From an uncultured Flavobacteriales bacterium (GTDB taxonomy: Bacteria; Bacteroidota; Bacteroidia; Flavobacteriales; UBA1820), in contig CAUHQV010000003.1 of assembly GCA_959608625.1 (NCBI GenBank), positions 1-64,000 on the forward strand: a stretch of DNA of 64,000 bases. Reading direction: 5' to 3'. Of this stretch, positions 33,455-42,074 are shown in pieces. The notes beneath the pieces are model-generated. The model made no database searches, had not been told where the DNA came from, and worked only from the letters and a program-made list of their open reading frames with translations. The position numbers and the translations under genes were made by a program. Position 1 is the stretch's first letter, and every line of letters starts with the position of its first letter.

Positions 33455-34583
33455 CCTTATGTCGGAGGAACTTGTCCCGCAACCATTTCCTTACCGGTTC
33501 GTCAAACAACTTCAGCAATGCATAAGCCGCAAGGATACTTCCGACCCCGACAACGATCATCAAAGGCCATCCCTGCTGCCAACCCAGGTTATGTTTGGTC
33601 GCATAGGCCATATACAGGTAAACGAACGGGTAGTGTATGATGTAAAGCGGATAGGATATATTGCCCAGGAATTTGCATATCCCGACCGAATATTTCCCCT
33701 TGATGGGGCTTCCGGCCCCGGCAAGTACAATAAGCGGAAATATTACAATAATACTGACAGACTGGAAAATACCGTTCATCCAAAGCTTTCCCTCCCCACC
33801 GATACGCGGGAAAAACAGGACGGCGGCCAGCACCAGCGAGCAGATCCAGAAGCCGGCCCGCAGTTTGATCAGTTTGCCGATCCTGAAAAGCAGCAACCCG
33901 CAAAAGAAAGGGTACATCAGGCGCGTCAGCCCGATGACAAGCTGCTCCCCGGTAAGCATATGCCCTCCCAGTACGCTGCCGGAACCTCCCCATACTGCCA
34001 GGCGGACTAAGGCGACCCCGGCGATAACGACCAGAACCGTCAGTAACAATCTCGAAAACCGGCGGATAATTACCGCATACAGTATATTGCCGATATATTC
34101 GAAAAAAAGCGACCATGCCGGCCCGTTCAGCGGGAACATTTCGCCCCATACCCGCACGTCCGCCGCAGGAGGGATCGGAAGCAGCAGGCATCCGGCCAGC
34201 ATCACCAGAAGCAGTTTCCACACAGGCGTTTGGGCTATCAGCGGGAACTGCTCGCCTGCACCGAAATAGAAACAGAGCGTACCGATCACAGCCCCTACTA
34301 TTACCATCGGTTGAAGGCGGATCACTCGCCGTTTAAAAAAGTCCCCTACAGTCATCTTTCCCCAACGGTCGTCATAAGCGTAGCCGATAACGAATCCGGA
34401 AAGCACAAAAAAGAAATCGACGGCCAGATATCCATGATTGATGAACGGGACTATATACAGGTCGGTGGTAGCATGTATCTCCAAAAGGTGAAACGCTACT
34501 ACGATAAGAGCCGCTACACCGCGCAGGCCGTCCAATATCTCATAATGCGGTTTCTGGGGAAACAGTAAAGGTTTTGCTTGCAT
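33411..34583 (-). CDS. Acyltransferase 3 family membrane protein (OafA-like)
   Basis: 390 residues with about ten membrane segments. The N-terminal ILDGLRGVAALIVVAFHLLE carries the catalytic-type His, and LAVDFFFVLSGFVIGYAYDD plus FFKRRVIRLQP are standard family motifs. Members O-acetylate surface polysaccharides or other envelope molecules; the target here is unknown. It has a consensus -7 box 39 bases upstream and lies downstream of the flavin reductase gene on the same strand. Its 3' end overlaps the convergent small gene by 44 bases. Confidence 0.92.
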   Translation of the reverse strand: MQAKPLLFPQKPHYEILDGLRGVAALIVVAFHLLEIHATTDLYIVPFINHGYLAVDFFFVLSGFVIGYAYDDRWGKMTVGDFFKRRVIRLQPMVIVGAVIGTLCFYFGAGEQFPLIAQTPVWKLLLVMLAGCLLLPIPPAADVRVWGEMFPLNGPAWSLFFEYIGNILYAVIIRRFSRLLLTVLVVIAGVALVRLAVWGGSGSVLGGHMLTGEQLVIGLTRLMYPFFCGLLLFRIGKLIKLRAGFWICSLVLAAVLFFPRIGGEGKLWMNGIFQSVSIIVIFPLIVLAGAGSPIKGKYSVGICKFLGNISYPLYIIHYPFVYLYMAYATKHNLGWQQGWPLMIVVGVGSILAAYALLKLFDEPVRKWLRDKFLRHKAIGQPRVPENKTGK

Positions 34584-34621
34584 GTTTTGATTAATGTTAA
34601 AATCCGGGCGGTTAGCAGCGA

Positions 34622-34629
34622 CAAATATA
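34622..34629 (-). promoter_or_regulatory. -7 box for the acyltransferase gene
   Basis: The minus strand reads TATATTTG, exact consensus, about 39 bases before the ATG. No clear -33 TTG. Confidence 0.55.
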
Positions 34630-34699
34630 CAGAATTTTAATTATTGGCATCCCGGCGGCCGAGCTCTTTTAGGAGGAACAAATCCGGCGAAAAAAAATT

Positions 34700-35281
34700 C
34701 TATGCCTGCTGTGAAGCGCGCCGCGCCCGCAGGATCAGTTTCGTCAGCCGGTCTATGTGCCGCTGCGGTATTTCTTTCATTCTTTTTGTCCCGCTTATCT
34801 GCACCGAGGACACCCGGAGACCGCCCGTGCGCAATATTTCCTTTACCGCTTTGACAGCGCCAGCGCTTTGGCCGAACAGCCGGTTGAACGGGAAAGGCGT
34901 CGTACAGGCGGCCACTATTATCCCCCGTTTTCCTTTCAGGCACGCGCGGGGAATGCCGCTTTTCGTTTCCCCCATGAACGCCGGCACCAGGCGGTCGAAA
35001 AGGTTTTTCAGCCCGCCGCTCATATTCCCCCAGTAGGTGGGTGTGCCTACGACGATCAGTTCGGCCCCCCGGATCATCTCCGCTGCCCGGTGGGCATCGT
35101 CCGGTTTCAGGCTGCAAACCCCTGTCGTACGGCAAGCCATACAGCCCACGCACGGTTTTATATCCAATCGGTACACATCGAGCACCTCGGTATCGTCCCC
35201 GGCTATCTCTCCGGCCATGGCCATCATCTGCGCGATCTTTCCGGCACCCCGCGGCGAGCCGTTTATTACGAGTGTTTTCAT
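34700..35281 (-). CDS. NADPH-dependent FMN reductase / flavodoxin-fold protein
   Basis: 193 residues. The flavodoxin-like fold begins MKTLVINGSPRGAGKIAQMM (FMN phosphate loop). The CVGCMACRTTGVC Cys motif near residue 44 and VVGTPTYWGNMSGGLKNLFD near 77 are those of iron-sulfur flavoprotein-like/NADPH-dependent FMN reductases. The ATG at 35281 is the family start. It is divergent from the AraC/GyrI regulator, which may control it; that is inference from position. Confidence 0.9.
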   Translation of the reverse strand: MKTLVINGSPRGAGKIAQMMAMAGEIAGDDTEVLDVYRLDIKPCVGCMACRTTGVCSLKPDDAHRAAEMIRGAELIVVGTPTYWGNMSGGLKNLFDRLVPAFMGETKSGIPRACLKGKRGIIVAACTTPFPFNRLFGQSAGAVKAVKEILRTGGLRVSSVQISGTKRMKEIPQRHIDRLTKLILRARRASQQA

Positions 35282-35353
35282 GGGATAAAGGTACACACTA
35301 AAAAATATCCCGAAGTTCGCAAGGCAGGAAAACTTTTCCGACCGGGAGTGCCG

Positions 35354-35361
35354 TATTTTTG
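35354..35361 (+). promoter_or_regulatory. -7 box for the AraC/GyrI regulator
   Basis: TATTTTTG, exact TAnnTTTG, 41 bases before the ATG. A T4 run (35334-35337) lies near the -33 position but there is no exact TTG. Confidence 0.55.
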
Positions 35362-35402
35362 TCCCTGTAACACGGTCGTAAAACCCAAAACAGAATGAAC
35401 GA

Positions 35403-36269
35403 ATGAACCCTCAGAAAGAAACTACCCGGCAACATTACGGACAGGGCCTCAACACCCTCTCCGAATACATATCCGCACACCTTTCGGAAGATATCAGCCT
35501 CGATCTACTGGCCCGCACGTCGGGATTTTCCCCTTTCCACCTGCACCGCATCGTCAAAGCCTTTCTGGGTGAAACGCCCGGGGCGCTGGTTACCCGCCTG
35601 CGCCTGGAATCCGCCGCCCGCCTGCTCCGCTATACGGAAATGCCCGTGGCCGGCATTGCCTACCAGGTAGGGTACGACGTCCCGGCCTCGCTGTCCAAGG
35701 CGTTCCGCCAGTACTACGGCATATCGCCCCTCGAATACCGCCAAAACAAACAATTCCATATCATGAAACCTTTGCAGACCGACCCTTCCCTGAGCATCAA
35801 AAAACCGAAGATACTCGACATCCCCGACAAACAGGCCGCTTACATCCGTCTGTCCGGAGCTTACCAGGACAACGATTATCCTGCCGCTTGGGGGAAACTA
35901 TGGCAATACGTCAAAGAGAACAAGCTGTTCTCCGCCGGGATCGAGCATCTCTGCATCTATCACGACGACCCGAAAGTGACTCCGGAAGACCGCCTGCGCG
36001 CAGAAGTGTGCCTGGTACTGCCCAAACCGGCCGCCGCGCAGGGTGGGATCGGGGTAAAGGAGATCCGAGGCGGCAAATACGCCGTATTTCTCTATACTGG
36101 GTCGTATGAATGCCTAGGCGCCGTATACGACACCATTTATTCGCAGTGGCTCCCGGAAAGCGGATATAAACTCCGGGATTCGTACTGTTACGAGAAATAC
36201 CTCAACCATCCCGGCCGCACCGTACCGGAAAAACTGAAAACGGAGATTTACCTGCCCATAGAAGAATGA
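35403..36269 (+). CDS. AraC family regulator with C-terminal GyrI-like effector domain
   Basis: 288 residues. The N-terminal double helix-turn-helix of the AraC family (residues 15-110) includes EDISLDLLARTSGFSPFHLH and the conserved second half IAYQVGYDVPASLSKAFRQY YGISP. The C-terminal domain from about 130 (YIRLSGAYQDNDYPAAWGKL ... GKYAVFLYTGSYECLGAVYD) is GyrI-like/SOUL-fold, as in Rob and BmrR-type sensors that bind small lipophilic compounds. It is divergent from the flavin reductase gene. Confidence 0.92.
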   Translation: MNPQKETTRQHYGQGLNTLSEYISAHLSEDISLDLLARTSGFSPFHLHRIVKAFLGETPGALVTRLRLESAARLLRYTEMPVAGIAYQVGYDVPASLSKAFRQYYGISPLEYRQNKQFHIMKPLQTDPSLSIKKPKILDIPDKQAAYIRLSGAYQDNDYPAAWGKLWQYVKENKLFSAGIEHLCIYHDDPKVTPEDRLRAEVCLVLPKPAAAQGGIGVKEIRGGKYAVFLYTGSYECLGAVYDTIYSQWLPESGYKLRDSYCYEKYLNHPGRTVPEKLKTEIYLPIEE

Positions 36270-36346
36270 GTCTTCCGGCAAAAGCGTTCAATGAAAAAAT
36301 CATACGTTTTCACCTGAAAATCAACTATTAGCAAATAAAAAGGCTT

Positions 36347-36573
36347 ATGTATTCTCTTTCCGAACTTTTCTACGATGCCAAAGGCATTTTCGGGAACCGG
36401 GAGAACCTTTTTACGATTACTTCGGCAATTACGTCTACCCGAACGAGCTGGATCTAACCCGTGATAAAAGGAGAAATTGGATTCGCTGTGGGGAACTGTT
36501 TCGGGACGGTCGGGACACCTTGCGCCGGTACGATCCTGACAAAGGGCCGATGATATACGGCCCCGATCTATAA
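36347..36573 (+). pseudogene. Frameshifted small gene remnant
   Basis: An ATG at 36347 opens MYSLSELFYDAKGIF, but the frame stops at 36455. The adjacent frame continues from the T5 run near 36408-36412 with YDYFGNYVYPNELDL through to TAA at 36571, ending YDPDKGPMIYGPDL. One missing T in that run would join them into about 75 residues. Either a decayed gene or a sequencing indel; I do not recognise the protein. With the next terminator this is all I see between 36270 and 36661. Confidence 0.45.
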
Positions 36574-36583
36574 TCCCGACCCC

Positions 36584-36628
36584 AAAAACAGACGGCGGGG
36601 AAGATGGCTTCCCCGCCGTCTGTTTTTT
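36584..36628. terminator. Strong bidirectional terminator
   Basis: A perfect 20-bp stem (36584-36603 with 36608-36627) around loop ATGG. The core is GACGGCGGGGAAG, with A5 and T6 tracts outside, so it works in both directions. It closes the feoB unit on the minus strand. Confidence 0.95.
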
Positions 36629-36661
36629 AATCTAAAAAATGTTCCGGATAAATCCGGGAAC

Positions 36662-36841
36662 TTACTTTTTCTCTTTTTTCGAGCAATTATCCTTCAGGCC
36701 GCACCCCTCGCATCCGGTCGTACTGCGGCACTCGCTTCCCCCGCCACATCCGCAATCCTTGCGGCGCAGTTTGCGCACCGCCATCCGCACGAGCAACGCG
36801 GCGCACACGAAAACAATGAGAAGGGTTATCACCTGTTCCAT
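36662..36841 (-). CDS. FeoB-associated Cys-rich membrane protein
   Basis: 59 residues. One N-terminal membrane helix (VITLLIVFVCAALLVRMAV) is followed by a basic stretch and a Cys-rich tail: DCGCGGGSECRSTTGCEGCG, then NCSKKEKK. This matches the small Cys-rich proteins that often follow feoB in Bacteroidetes and other anaerobes, presumed to assist ferrous iron transport. It starts 6 bases after the feoB stop. Confidence 0.88.
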   Translation of the reverse strand: MEQVITLLIVFVCAALLVRMAVRKLRRKDCGCGGGSECRSTTGCEGCGLKDNCSKKEKK

Positions 36842-36847
36842 AGCACC

Positions 36848-39406
36848 TTATGTAATCAACAGCCCGATTTGGTACACCGCGAACGATACGATCCAGGCCA
36901 TGCCTGTAGTGTACAGCGCCGTGAATACGGCCCATTTCCAACTCCCGGATTCACGTCCGATCGCCGCAATGGCGGCTATACAGGGGAAATACAAGAGGAT
37001 GAATATCATCATCGTGAACGCCACCAGCGGCGTATAGACCGGTTCCCCGGCTTTCGGGCCGTAAGTATAGGTTTGCTCCTTCAGGCGCTCGCCCAAAGTC
37101 TGGGTATCGCCCTCTGTACTGGAAAGGACGGACATCGTGCTTACCACGATCTCCTTGGCCGCAAACCCGGTGATCAGGCTGATGCCTATCTGCCAGTCGA
37201 AGCCCAGCGGGGCGATGGCCGGCTCGATGGTCTTACCCAAGCGCCCGATATAGGATTTCTCCTGTTTTTCGGCGGCCTGTTCGACCTCCAGACGGGTCAG
37301 TTCTTCGGCCTTGACCTCTTCGCTGGCTTGGGAAACCGCCACTTGCTCCTTTATCGCCTCGTAATCCCTGGAGTACTCCACCTGCTCCGGATAGTGCCCC
37401 AAAGCCCAGATCACGACCGAGGCCAAAAGGATAATGGAACCCATCTTTTTGAGGTACTGCACACCCCTGTCCCACATGTGGCGCACCACGCTCACAAACG
37501 TGGGGATCCGATAGGGGGGCAGTTCCATCACGAAGGGAGCCTCCTCCCGGCGGAAGAACAGCTTTTTAAGCACCAGCGAGGACAGCACCGCCACAGCGAT
37601 ACCCGTCATATAGACCGCAAAGAGCACCAGGCCGCTGTGTTGGGGGAAGAACGCTCCGATCAGCAACACATACACGGGCAGGCGGGCGCTGCACGAAGTA
37701 AAGGGAATGATAAGCATCGTGAGCAGCCGGTCTTTACGGCTCTCCAGAGTGCGGGTCGCGATGATGGCCGGTACGTTGCAGCCGAATCCCATCAGCAGGG
37801 GGATAAAGGATTTCCCGTGCAGGCCTATCTTGTGCATCATCCGATCCATGATGAAAGCTGCCCGGGCCATATACCCGGTATCCTCCATCAGGGCGATGAA
37901 AAAGAAAAGGATCAAGATATTGGGCAGGAATACCAGCACGCCTCCCACACCGTTGATGATACCGTCTACCAGCAGAGCGCGCAGCGAACTTTCCGGCATC
38001 ACCGAGTTCACGAATTCACCCAGTGCAGCCACCCCGGCTTCCAGCCATTCGGCCGGATAACCTCCGAGAGTAAAGGTAGCCTGGAACATGGCCAGCATGA
38101 TAGCCAGGAAGATCGGGAAACCGAGCCATTTGTTGGTGATCAGGGCGTCGATATCGCGGCTTTTGCGGGGAGCCCCCTCCTTAGCCGAAAGGGTTTCGGA
38201 CAGAGCCCCGGCGATAAACCCATATTTCGCATCGGCAATGACCGTCTCGACGTTTTCCCCATACGTGATTTCGAGGTCTTTAGCCGCCGAGCGGGCGGTG
38301 CGGTCTATCTCCGAATATTCCGGACATTTCTCGACCGTCCGGTAAGCCGTTTTTTCTTTTTCCAGCAGGCGCAGCGACAAGTCCCGGGGAGAATACCGGG
38401 TAATAAGGTCTTTATCCTTGCGTAAAAGTTTCTGAAGGTCCCGGATAGCCACTTCCACGTCCTGGCCGTAATTGATGTGGACATGACGCACCGTAGGATC
38501 TTTTTCCTCGAACACGTCTATCACCTTGTCCAGCAGGTCGCCGATTCCCCGGCCTTCACGGGCGGTGGTGGGGACGATAGGTATCCCGATCATCGAACCG
38601 AGCGCCTGGTAATCGAATATTTTGTCGCTCTTGAGCAGTTCGTCGTACATATTGAGGGCTATCACGGCCCGCACGTCCATATCGATCAGGGAGGTAGTGA
38701 GGAAAAGATTCCGCTCGAGGTTAGTGGCATCCACGACATTGATCACCACGTCGGGCATTTGTTCGCTCAAGTGGCGGCGCACGAAAACCTCTTCGGGGGA
38801 ATATTCCGTCAGGGAATAGGTGCCCGGAAGATCGGACATGTGGATAGTATATCCTTTGTGGCGGACGGTAGCCGTTTTCACGTCGACGGTCACCCCGCTG
38901 TAATTCCCTACTTTCTGGTGGGAACCGGACGCCTCGTTGAACAGGGAAGTCTTGCCGATATTCGGATTGCCCACCAAGGCCACATTGATGGTGCGGGCCG
39001 CCTGGCGGAATGTATGTTGTGTAGTTTCCAGGCATCCACAGTCGGTAGCGGAAGGGCGCGTCCGGCGGGATTCGGCATCCGAATCTTCCAGCTGGCTTTG
39101 CCTGTATCCCTGCTTTTCCTCGGCAGGCTGTTCACCCACGCACAGGGTTACTTCTATCTGCTCGGCCTCACTGCGGCGGAGCGCCACCTGATATCCCATG
39201 ATACCGTACTCGACCGGATCGAGCATCGGCGCGCTTTTTATCACGGTGATCCTCTGCCCGCGCACGAAACCCATTTCAGTGATCCGCTTGCGGAAAGCCC
39301 CGTATCCCTGTACCTTGACGATGATGCCGGCCTGCCCGGTGGTAAGCGACGAAAGTTTGACCGTTTGTGCCTTTTCGGCGTCCAATTCTGTGTTTTCTCC
39401 TCTCAC
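36848..39406 (-). CDS. feoB: Ferrous iron transporter, FeoA-FeoB fusion
   Basis: 852 residues. An N-terminal FeoA (SH3-like) domain at about 15-95 (RITEMGFVRGQRITVIKSAP) is joined by a polar linker to the FeoB G-domain: G1 GNPNIGKTSLFNE near 146, G3 DLPGTYSLTEYSPEE and G4 NMYD. A helical domain and the membrane core with the two Gate regions follow (GGVLVFLPNILILFFFIALM; SFIPLLMGFGCNVPAIIATR). It moves Fe(II) across the inner membrane. The start is GTG at 39406, needed to include the FeoA domain; a -7 box ends only 5 bases before it. Confidence 0.96.
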   Translation of the reverse strand: MRGENTELDAEKAQTVKLSSLTTGQAGIIVKVQGYGAFRKRITEMGFVRGQRITVIKSAPMLDPVEYGIMGYQVALRRSEAEQIEVTLCVGEQPAEEKQGYRQSQLEDSDAESRRTRPSATDCGCLETTQHTFRQAARTINVALVGNPNIGKTSLFNEASGSHQKVGNYSGVTVDVKTATVRHKGYTIHMSDLPGTYSLTEYSPEEVFVRRHLSEQMPDVVINVVDATNLERNLFLTTSLIDMDVRAVIALNMYDELLKSDKIFDYQALGSMIGIPIVPTTAREGRGIGDLLDKVIDVFEEKDPTVRHVHINYGQDVEVAIRDLQKLLRKDKDLITRYSPRDLSLRLLEKEKTAYRTVEKCPEYSEIDRTARSAAKDLEITYGENVETVIADAKYGFIAGALSETLSAKEGAPRKSRDIDALITNKWLGFPIFLAIMLAMFQATFTLGGYPAEWLEAGVAALGEFVNSVMPESSLRALLVDGIINGVGGVLVFLPNILILFFFIALMEDTGYMARAAFIMDRMMHKIGLHGKSFIPLLMGFGCNVPAIIATRTLESRKDRLLTMLIIPFTSCSARLPVYVLLIGAFFPQHSGLVLFAVYMTGIAVAVLSSLVLKKLFFRREEAPFVMELPPYRIPTFVSVVRHMWDRGVQYLKKMGSIILLASVVIWALGHYPEQVEYSRDYEAIKEQVAVSQASEEVKAEELTRLEVEQAAEKQEKSYIGRLGKTIEPAIAPLGFDWQIGISLITGFAAKEIVVSTMSVLSSTEGDTQTLGERLKEQTYTYGPKAGEPVYTPLVAFTMMIFILLYFPCIAAIAAIGRESGSWKWAVFTALYTTGMAWIVSFAVYQIGLLIT

Positions 39407-39411
39407 AAGTG

Positions 39412-39419
39412 CAAAGTTA
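39412..39419 (-). promoter_or_regulatory. -7 box abutting the feoB start
   Basis: The minus strand reads TAACTTTG, exact consensus, 5 bases before the GTG start codon, so the transcript would have almost no leader. Confidence 0.5.
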
Positions 39420-39552
39420 CTTTATTTTTCAATCCCCGGGAGGCCGCAGTCCTCCAAGTTGGCAAAATAAACACAAAAGTTTTCCGGAAAAAATAGCCCG
39501 AATTGACTAATTTTACTCTTCGTTATCCCTAAAAACGGTTAAAACAATACGC

Positions 39553-39903
39553 ATGGAATTCTTACAGAACCTCAACTTCGGCGGACTGGCCATCGGCATC
39601 CTCACGTTCGTCATCATAGGCATCTCGCACCCCGCGGTGACAAAGGGAGAATACTATTTCGGCACCAAAATATGGTGGGCATTCCTCATCCTGGGCATAG
39701 CAGGCATCGTGGTTGCGGTATTAGTGGAAAACATCACCGCATCGGCCATCCTGGGCGTATTTGCCTTTACCTGCCTGTGGGGCATCAAGGAAATCTTCGA
39801 ACAAGAAGAACGCGTGCGCAAAGGCTGGTTTCCCCGCAATCCGAAAAGGAAATACCGGTTCGACCCGCCGGAAAACTCCGGGGCCGATAAAACCGGAAAA
39901 TAA
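39553..39903 (+). CDS. DUF4491 family membrane protein
   Basis: 116 residues with three hydrophobic segments. LAIGILTFVIIGISHPAVTK and EYYFGTKIWWAFLILGIAGI, followed by WGIKEIFEQEERVRKGWFPR, are the conserved features of DUF4491, a Bacteroidetes inner-membrane family without known function. It is divergent from feoB and convergent with the esterase gene, 9 bases away. Confidence 0.9.
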   Translation: MEFLQNLNFGGLAIGILTFVIIGISHPAVTKGEYYFGTKIWWAFLILGIAGIVVAVLVENITASAILGVFAFTCLWGIKEIFEQEERVRKGWFPRNPKRKYRFDPPENSGADKTGK

Positions 39904-39912
39904 AGAAAGGGG

Positions 39913-40866
39913 TTAACTCCCGAAATTGTTCTTCACGTAGTCCTCGATCGTGAAATCCTTGTTGCGCACCGGCGCATCCAGCTGATCGGCCGAAGTGTCG
40001 ATGATCAGTTTTTGCTTTTGTTTGACGAGCTTATCCAGAAAGATGAGTATCTCCGCCCGGTTGTCGTTCATAGGACTTACCGCCATACGGTGTGTCGCAT
40101 TTTCGACCGAATAGAAATAATGCGGGGCTTTTATCCCGGTGAGCTGTCCCGCGATATATTCCGGGCCGTAAAACCACCCGTGTGAATCGCCTATCGCCCC
40201 ATAAGGCACATTGCCGTCCGCCGTCCCGTGGAAAAACTGGATGGGGACAGGATTTTTTTTCCATTCGAGAGGCCCATCGGCAAAGATCGCCCCGGCGAAA
40301 GAGATCACCCCCGCATAATTGAAACCCGCAGGCAACCGGCGAGAAAGAAGATCGCCATTGCAGATCCCATATTCGCCGTGCAACACCGAAATAGCGCCCG
40401 CACTCGACCCACTGGTAATGACAAGACTCGAATCGATCCCCCATTTCTCCGCATGGGCCAGCACAAAATCCGTCGCATCGTACAGGTCTTCCACCGCCAT
40501 TGTAATCGAACGGACGAAATCCCGGGCAAACCGGTTCAGGCTTTTGTCCTTTCCCTGCACGAATGCTTTCATTCCCAGACGGTAATCGATGGATACCACC
40601 GAATACCCCTGCCGGGCGAAATATTGAAAGAAGGAATCGTACGCTTTATTGTCCCGGGTGCCGGTCATGAATCCGCCGCCGAACATAAAGATCAGGCACG
40701 GTTTTTTCGCAGAGGACAAAGAGGGAAAATCGTACTTGTCCAGTCGCAAACTGTCGATTCCTTTTACCGAATAAAGATACGTCTGCTTGCTTACTTCCAG
40801 CGTTTGGGCCGCGGCAGAGAACGCCATAAAGACGGCAACGAATGCCGCCAGAATATATTTTTTCAT
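39913..40866 (-). CDS. Secreted alpha/beta hydrolase (esterase-like)
   Basis: 317 residues with signal peptide MKKYILAAFVAVFMAFSAAA. The oxyanion loop FMFGGGFMTGTRD near residue 62 is a variant of HGGG. The nucleophile elbow is SGSSAGAISVLHGEYG near 150, the acid is probably Asp in FHGTADGNVPYGA near 230 and the His is in ENATHRMAVSP near 268. Likely an exported carboxylesterase acting on small esters or carbohydrate decorations; the substrate is not predictable. Confidence 0.87.
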   Translation of the reverse strand: MKKYILAAFVAVFMAFSAAAQTLEVSKQTYLYSVKGIDSLRLDKYDFPSLSSAKKPCLIFMFGGGFMTGTRDNKAYDSFFQYFARQGYSVVSIDYRLGMKAFVQGKDKSLNRFARDFVRSITMAVEDLYDATDFVLAHAEKWGIDSSLVITSGSSAGAISVLHGEYGICNGDLLSRRLPAGFNYAGVISFAGAIFADGPLEWKKNPVPIQFFHGTADGNVPYGAIGDSHGWFYGPEYIAGQLTGIKAPHYFYSVENATHRMAVSPMNDNRAEILIFLDKLVKQKQKLIIDTSADQLDAPVRNKDFTIEDYVKNNFGS

Positions 40867-40935
40867 AGTATCGGGATTTAAGTCATCAATACCAATCCGA
40901 AAGTTTCCTCCGTGCGGAAAGAACTTCCCAAAATC

Positions 40936-40982
40936 CCGGCCTACAGCCGGGGCGCGGCAAAGCCGCGCGCGTTTGGGGGCAA
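40936..40982. repeat. Two-hairpin intergenic repeat, copy 2
   Basis: CCGGC-CTACA-GCCGG, one base, GCGCGGC-AAA-GCCGCGC, then GCGTTTGGGGGCAA. Stems and tail match copy 1 at 19984-20031, while loops differ. It ends 1 base before the thioesterase stop codon. Confidence 0.75.
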
Positions 40983-40983
40983 T

Positions 40984-41403
40984 TTACTCCCCGAACTCCG
41001 GGAAACACTTCAGGAAATACTCCGGAGCGCGCGTCGGACGGCGGGTCGCCACATCGACACAAGCCAGCGTCACACCCCCGGTACAAACCAGCACCCCATC
41101 CTGATTGGTCACCCGGTAACCGAACCGAACCCGGACCGACGGTTTTTCCAACAGCGTCACCTCCACATCCAGCACATCGTCATAGAAAGCCGGATGGACA
41201 TATTTCACGTTGATCTCCGACACCGGAAGCATCACGCCCCCTTCTTCCTCCATCTTTTTGTAAGTAAGCCCCCTGGAACGGAGCATCTCCAGGCGCGAGA
41301 CCTCGAAATACATGGCATAATTGCCGTGGTATACAAATCCCATCCGGTCGGTATCGTTGTACCGCACCCGTACCTGGTTTACGTATTTTACCGCTTCTCC
41401 CAT
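40984..41403 (-). CDS. Acyl-CoA thioesterase, YbgC/FadM hotdog family
   Basis: 139 residues forming one hotdog fold. The active-site motif VRYNDTDRMGFVYHGNYAMY near residue 12 carries the catalytic Asp of the 4-hydroxybenzoyl-CoA thioesterase-like group. It hydrolyses acyl-CoA thioesters; chain preference is unknown. It lies 4 bases after rdgB on the same strand and probably shares its transcript. Confidence 0.9.
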   Translation of the reverse strand: MGEAVKYVNQVRVRYNDTDRMGFVYHGNYAMYFEVSRLEMLRSRGLTYKKMEEEGGVMLPVSEINVKYVHPAFYDDVLDVEVTLLEKPSVRVRFGYRVTNQDGVLVCTGGVTLACVDVATRRPTRAPEYFLKCFPEFGE

Positions 41404-41407
41404 CTTT

Positions 41408-42007
41408 TTATGCTTTAGTTTCCGCTATATAGTTTTCCAAAAATCCGATCATCGCCTTGACTGCACGGGCCCTGTGGCTGATGCGTCCTTTTTCATCGAG
41501 CGACATTTCGGCGAACGTCCGGTCGAAGCCATCGGGCAGGAATACCGGGTCATAACCGAACCCTTCCGCTCCCCGTTGGCCGCGCGTGATCTCCCCATCG
41601 ACATACCCGTTGAAAAAGTATTCCTTCCCGTCCAACAGCAGGGAAATGACCGTGGCGAAACGCGCCCGGCGGTTTTCTTTTCCTTCCATCGCCGCCAATA
41701 GCTTGAGCACATTGTCCTGGTAAGTGGCATGTTCGCCCGCATACCGGGCCGAATAAACGCCCGGGGCACCGCCGAGGGCTTCCACTTCCAATCCCGTATC
41801 GTCTGCAAAGCAATCCAGCCCATAATTTTGTAACACATACGACGACTTCTGGTAAGCGTTCTGCGAAAGAGTATCCCCCGTTTCGGGAATCTCCTTTTCG
41901 CTGAGCGTCCAGTAAGGTACCAATTCTATGCCTATCGGCATCAGCGCGCTTATCTCCTCGAATTTATGCCGGTTGTGCGTGGCAAAAACAAGCTTTATTC
42001 TTTCCAT
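41408..42007 (-). CDS. rdgB: Non-canonical purine NTP pyrophosphatase, RdgB/HAM1 family
   Basis: 199 residues. It hydrolyses (d)ITP and XTP to monophosphates, keeping deaminated purines out of DNA. Motifs: KLVFATHNRHKFEEISALMP at the start, CFADDTGLEVEALGGAPGVY near residue 63, and GAEGFGYDPVFLPDG near 143, all diagnostic. The start at 42007 (MERIKLVF) is preferred over an extension 12 codons upstream. It precedes the thioesterase gene. Confidence 0.96.
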   Translation of the reverse strand: MERIKLVFATHNRHKFEEISALMPIGIELVPYWTLSEKEIPETGDTLSQNAYQKSSYVLQNYGLDCFADDTGLEVEALGGAPGVYSARYAGEHATYQDNVLKLLAAMEGKENRRARFATVISLLLDGKEYFFNGYVDGEITRGQRGAEGFGYDPVFLPDGFDRTFAEMSLDEKGRISHRARAVKAMIGFLENYIAETKA

Positions 42008-42074
42008 CCTCCTTATTTTTTCCTCCGGCAGTTCAAAAACCACCGGACTTTCCTATTCCCGTTCTATCCCGCGG

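Noticed and set aside
36869..38425. Plus-strand open frame of 518 codons opposite feoB
   Set aside because: Shadow of the FeoB coding sequence; no domain or ribosome site.
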